A stretch of 64,000 nt of DNA from Sclerodactyla briareus (taxonomy: Eukaryota; Echinodermata; Holothuroidea; Dendrochirotida; Sclerodactylidae), in NCBI GenBank assembly GCA_026419785.1, contig JAODTK010005620.1, positions 124,001-188,000 of the forward strand, given 5' to 3'. Positions within the stretch are counted from its first letter, which is position 1; the number at the start of each line of letters is the position of its first letter. Below are positions 61,151-64,000 of the stretch, piece by piece. Both the position numbers and the translations under genes were made by a program. Under the pieces are notes generated by a model. It saw only the letters and a program-made list of their open reading frames with translations, was not told the origin of the DNA and did not search any database.

Positions 61151-61499
61151 TCCGTAGCGGGACTTTCCTCAAATACGGGGAAGTGTGTCGGCTACCCGGA
61201 CGCTTCCGTCCATTCGCTACCTGGGACAGAGGAACGTGTTAGGCGCCGCCTTGTCTACGAAGACTACCTACCGACGCCAGAGAAGACCCAGTGATATTGC
61301 GGCACGCGAAGAAGAGGGACGTTCCCCGATCTTGGCCCCTTCCGGGCCCGTGGTATGTGCTCGTTAGCACCGTGAAGTCCCCACAGGCATAGAGCTCTGG
61401 GTCAGCATGACCCTAAAGCCGGCGGGTCGGGCCCGAGGGTGGCTCGTCTCGCACTTCGAGGAGTGCCGTCTCTGCTGTCATTTTGTTCCCTCGCGTTAA

Positions 61500-61990
61500 A
61501 ACCCCTCAGGACGGTCCGGAGTCCCGACAGGTGAGGTCGGGGCCGACCCGGCGGGGCGGGCCGAGTGGCTCGTCTTTGCCTGTCCAGGCCCGACTGTAAG
61601 GTCGCGCGCGCCCTGTCGGGTACGAACGGGGTGTCGTTACAACTCAGACGGCCCGGGGGCCCTACAGGAGAGTCGGGCTGGCCCAGCCGGGCCCGAACAG
61701 GGTGTCGTTACACTTCGGGACGCCTGGATGTCCCGACAGGAGAGGTCGGGGGGGGCGGCCCACCGGTCCTAACGGGGTGTGGTTACACCTCTGGACGGGC
61801 CCGGGGGTCCCGGACAAGCTAGTTCTGGGGGCCGGCCCAGCCAGGTCCGAACGGGGTGTGGTATTACACCTCGGACGCCCGGGGTCCGACAAGCAAGGTC
61901 TTGGCCGGCCCCAGCCGGGTTTCCGATCGGGGTGTGGTTACACCTCGAAACGGCCTCGGAGTCCCGACGCGTGCGGTCGGTACCTGCCCG
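61500..61990 (+). repeat. GC-rich tandem array, ~75-bp units
   Basis: Units start at 61648, 61720, 61795, 61875 and 61950 (periods 72, 75, 80, 75), with a more degenerate unit before. Each has acg-cc-gg-gtcccgacagg, a ggccggcccagccggg-like centre and cgaacggggtgtggttacac. The repeated GC-rich promoter-sized unit next to AT-rich units is typical of ribosomal intergenic spacers; that reading is inference. Confidence 0.85.
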
Positions 61991-63703
61991 CGGCCGCGGA
62001 TCCGGCGGGTCCGTACGCTCAGCATCAGACCAGCGCCAGGGGACCAGGGATCCATGGGACAGGGATCGATCCAAGCCCTACAGGCACAGACTCCATCGTC
62101 AACATCTTCCCAGCAAGGTCTCTGCTCGTATTCGGATAGCGGCTAGGCGGAGAAGTTTACATTGGATTGCCAAGCCGCGAGCCCTGTGGGGCGAGGTTTC
62201 AAACCAGTTTCGCCGGTTTTTCAGACAGTTTAGAGCGGCCGTTGTTCGGGGCCCGTACGGCTTGACGCTCTTGGACCCTCCCGGCCTCCGCGTAGGGGAG
62301 GAGGGGTTAGGCCGCGGCACGGCCACCCCCCCTCAGGGAACTTAGCTGTTGGGTCCGGGCAAGAGAGGGGAGGAGACGACAAGACGATCCCGATACCGAG
62401 ATCTCTTGGGAGGGTATCCGGGGGGGGACGAGGCAGTCCGTCCGAAACGCCGTAGACGCAGGAGTCTCTCTTGTCCAAGGGATTGCGACTCAAGTGGAGC
62501 AGTGTGTTCTACACCCAGGAGCGGCGAGGCTATTACCAGCCGGTAGTCCTCTGGGTCGGAGATGGAGACAGCATCCTTGTTAGTGTGACGTTGATCCCAC
62601 CCGATAAAATTAGAGGAGATTAGCGCTGGCGGTCCTTTGCGGCGAGGACGTTGTTTAGTCCCGCATTCGCAGAGAATGTTCGCGGTCCTCTCCGACATGG
62701 TTACTACGTTCGGGACAGGCTTCACTACGCTGTCGCTAACAAGTGGACTCTATCGACGTTAGTGGTCCGGATTTATGGCCCTCCGCATCCATGGACCAGT
62801 CTGTCAACTTGAGCGGGGTTGACTTAAGGGCCACCGCACACGGGACGGCGCCAGGGCCTGGTGACCAGCCCGTTCGGTAACAGTTGCCTTCAGTAAGCGA
62901 TCCATCGTGGGCCGGGGCCTTCCTGCGGCGAAATTCGAAGAAAGAAGTGCGGGCTAAGCTGGAACTGATAAATTAAAGTCCTGAAAGGAGCCGACTTGGA
63001 AGGATTCTTCCACCAGGTCACTTCAGGACCCGTATAAGCTCTCGGCCTAGACATAGGGAGCGCTCGGGTCAGCGGCGGGGTTGTCAGGCCGCCCAGGGAG
63101 CGCCCAACCCTGCAGAGTCGGATCTCTTTAACGCAGAAAATCAGCGGGCTCGCGGGAGAGGGGAGCCACTGATTGCTGGGAAGACTACTAGTGTTCGACA
63201 GGCGAATGGACTCCTATCTAGCCTGCCCCCCCCCCGGGCGGGAGGCCACCGGGGCGGAGGTGCAGGCTACACTATCTAGCGACCAGTACAGCCGTGCCAG
63301 TCGAGGACCAGGCCGTTATTCCGGTAAGGGTCGGGGCCTTCCAAGCGTAATGATTCAGTGGGAGAGACTAGCAGTTGGCTACCTTCCGCGGGGCTTCCAG
63401 GCCCACTCTCGCTCACCTCCGTAGCCCAGACGCTAGAGGGCTCGCCTACATAGACGGCTTACTGACGATAGGGGGGGCGGGACTCAACGACTGGAAAACG
63501 GCCGGGCCCGGCAATACTGCCGGGAGTTTGGCGGCGGGAACTACGTCTAGCCTTAGTTTTAGGCCTACTTGACCTATAGCCAGTCTCGCCGACGTCCCGT
63601 CTCTGCTGAGTTAGGTTGTCCGCTCTTCTCCGTGCGACCCTATTACTTCGTTGGCGCCAGAGTTATCTCCTTCAGTGCAATGCGGCTTCCCCAAACCAGA
63701 TCG

Positions 63704-64000
63704 TTCGCTCGATCGACCCGAACTGTCCGCTGAGGGACAAACCATACGGACCGTTTACGGAGCAACCGGATCACCCCGAGGTAGCCGTACTCTCTGCAGC
63801 AGTGCTTACATCTACTCCGTGGACCCAAACCAATGGCTTACTTCGACGAAGTCATTGCACTTCACGTCGGACGACGAGCTTGTCCACGAAGCCAGCACGT
63901 TCGCTCGACGACCGCCAGGGGTCCGCTGAAGACAGGAACACAGCCCGTTACGGAGCAGCCGGCTCACCCGAGGTAGCCGTGCTCTCTGCAGACGCCGCTG
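63704..64000 (+). repeat. ~195-bp tandem repeat running off the window
   Basis: 63704-63795 (ttcgctcg…gtccgctga…cgtttacggagcaaccgg, ctctctgcag) recurs at 63899-63995 with the same order of phrases. Confidence 0.8.

Larger units (their letters stand above)
60380..64000. other. Possible ribosomal intergenic spacer-like region
   Basis: Three distinct tandem arrays and a long complex GC-rich stretch (62000-63700) without convincing open frames. I looked for the 18S, 5.8S and 28S ends and recognised none. It could instead be a satellite or the 5' region of a large retroelement. Confidence 0.3.

Noticed and set aside
61560..62350. Several overlapping open frames in the GC-rich array
   Set aside because: All frames are open because GC-rich repeats lack stops; the peptides simply repeat the array.
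60380..64000. 18S/5.8S/28S rRNA gene
   Set aside because: I looked for conserved rRNA termini and core motifs on both strands and found none; only spacer-like arrays are present.

Overview
Kind of DNA. This window is eukaryotic nuclear DNA. It holds spliced exons with GT/AG borders, long introns, microsatellites, non-LTR retrotransposon remains and several diverged dispersed-repeat families. There is no operon structure and no prokaryotic signal. The one gene I can name is RBM39 (CAPER), a conserved animal splicing factor. The repeat style, with first-intron-like repeats containing phrases such as 'aacaaaacttggtggatg' and (TCTA)n/(TGTC)n leaders, suggests a marine invertebrate, possibly a non-vertebrate deuterostome. 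That is an impression, not proof. Conserved coding stretches carry many one-base indels, so the sequence looks like an imperfectly polished long-read assembly. Frameshifts here should not automatically be read as pseudogenisation.

Layout. (1) About 0.05-8.8 kb, minus strand: exons of RBM39, from a probable N-terminal exon (8782-8835) through two RS-domain exons, RRM1 and the start of RRM2. The rest of RRM2 and the C-terminus lie left of the window. (2) 9-22 kb: unnamed exon-like open frames (9847-10044, 14172-14615), two copies of a ~600-bp dispersed repeat (13455-14065, 16641-17226), a 1,038-bp TA-flanked non-autonomous transposon (18772-19809) and a common interspersed repeat (21208-21990). 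(3) 22.8-27.5 kb: a ~1-kb dispersed repeat followed by a 1.9-kb tandem duplication. The second part of that duplication (1,118 bp) is base-for-base identical, while its first part is heavily diverged, which suggests an assembly problem. (4) 29.15-38.28 kb: a 9.1-kb region bounded by two inverted copies of a ~400-450-bp block of dyad-symmetric minisatellite. Just inside the left block is a broken integrase-like (RNase H-fold, D,D/E,E) gene. An APE-type LINE on the minus strand and a second copy of the ~1-kb repeat are nested inside. (5) 38.3-52.5 kb: mostly gene-free, with transposon ends, homopolymer G/C tracts and an (AAT)n. (6) 52.5-54.8 kb: two LINE fragments tail-to-tail followed by dispersed repeats. 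(7) 54.78-59.12 kb, plus strand: three exon-like open frames of an unrecognised gene. (8) 60.3-64 kb: an abrupt change to tandem arrays (AT-rich ~115-bp units, then GC-rich ~75-bp units, then complex GC-rich DNA, then a ~195-bp repeat at the edge), resembling the architecture of an rDNA intergenic spacer although no rRNA gene is visible.

How parts work together. RBM39 is the only functional gene I can support with confidence. Most of the remainder is a nest of mobile elements. The most unusual unit is the integrase-bearing region between inverted minisatellite blocks, which may be a DNA transposon of an undescribed type or two independent inverted insertions around an older integrase gene.
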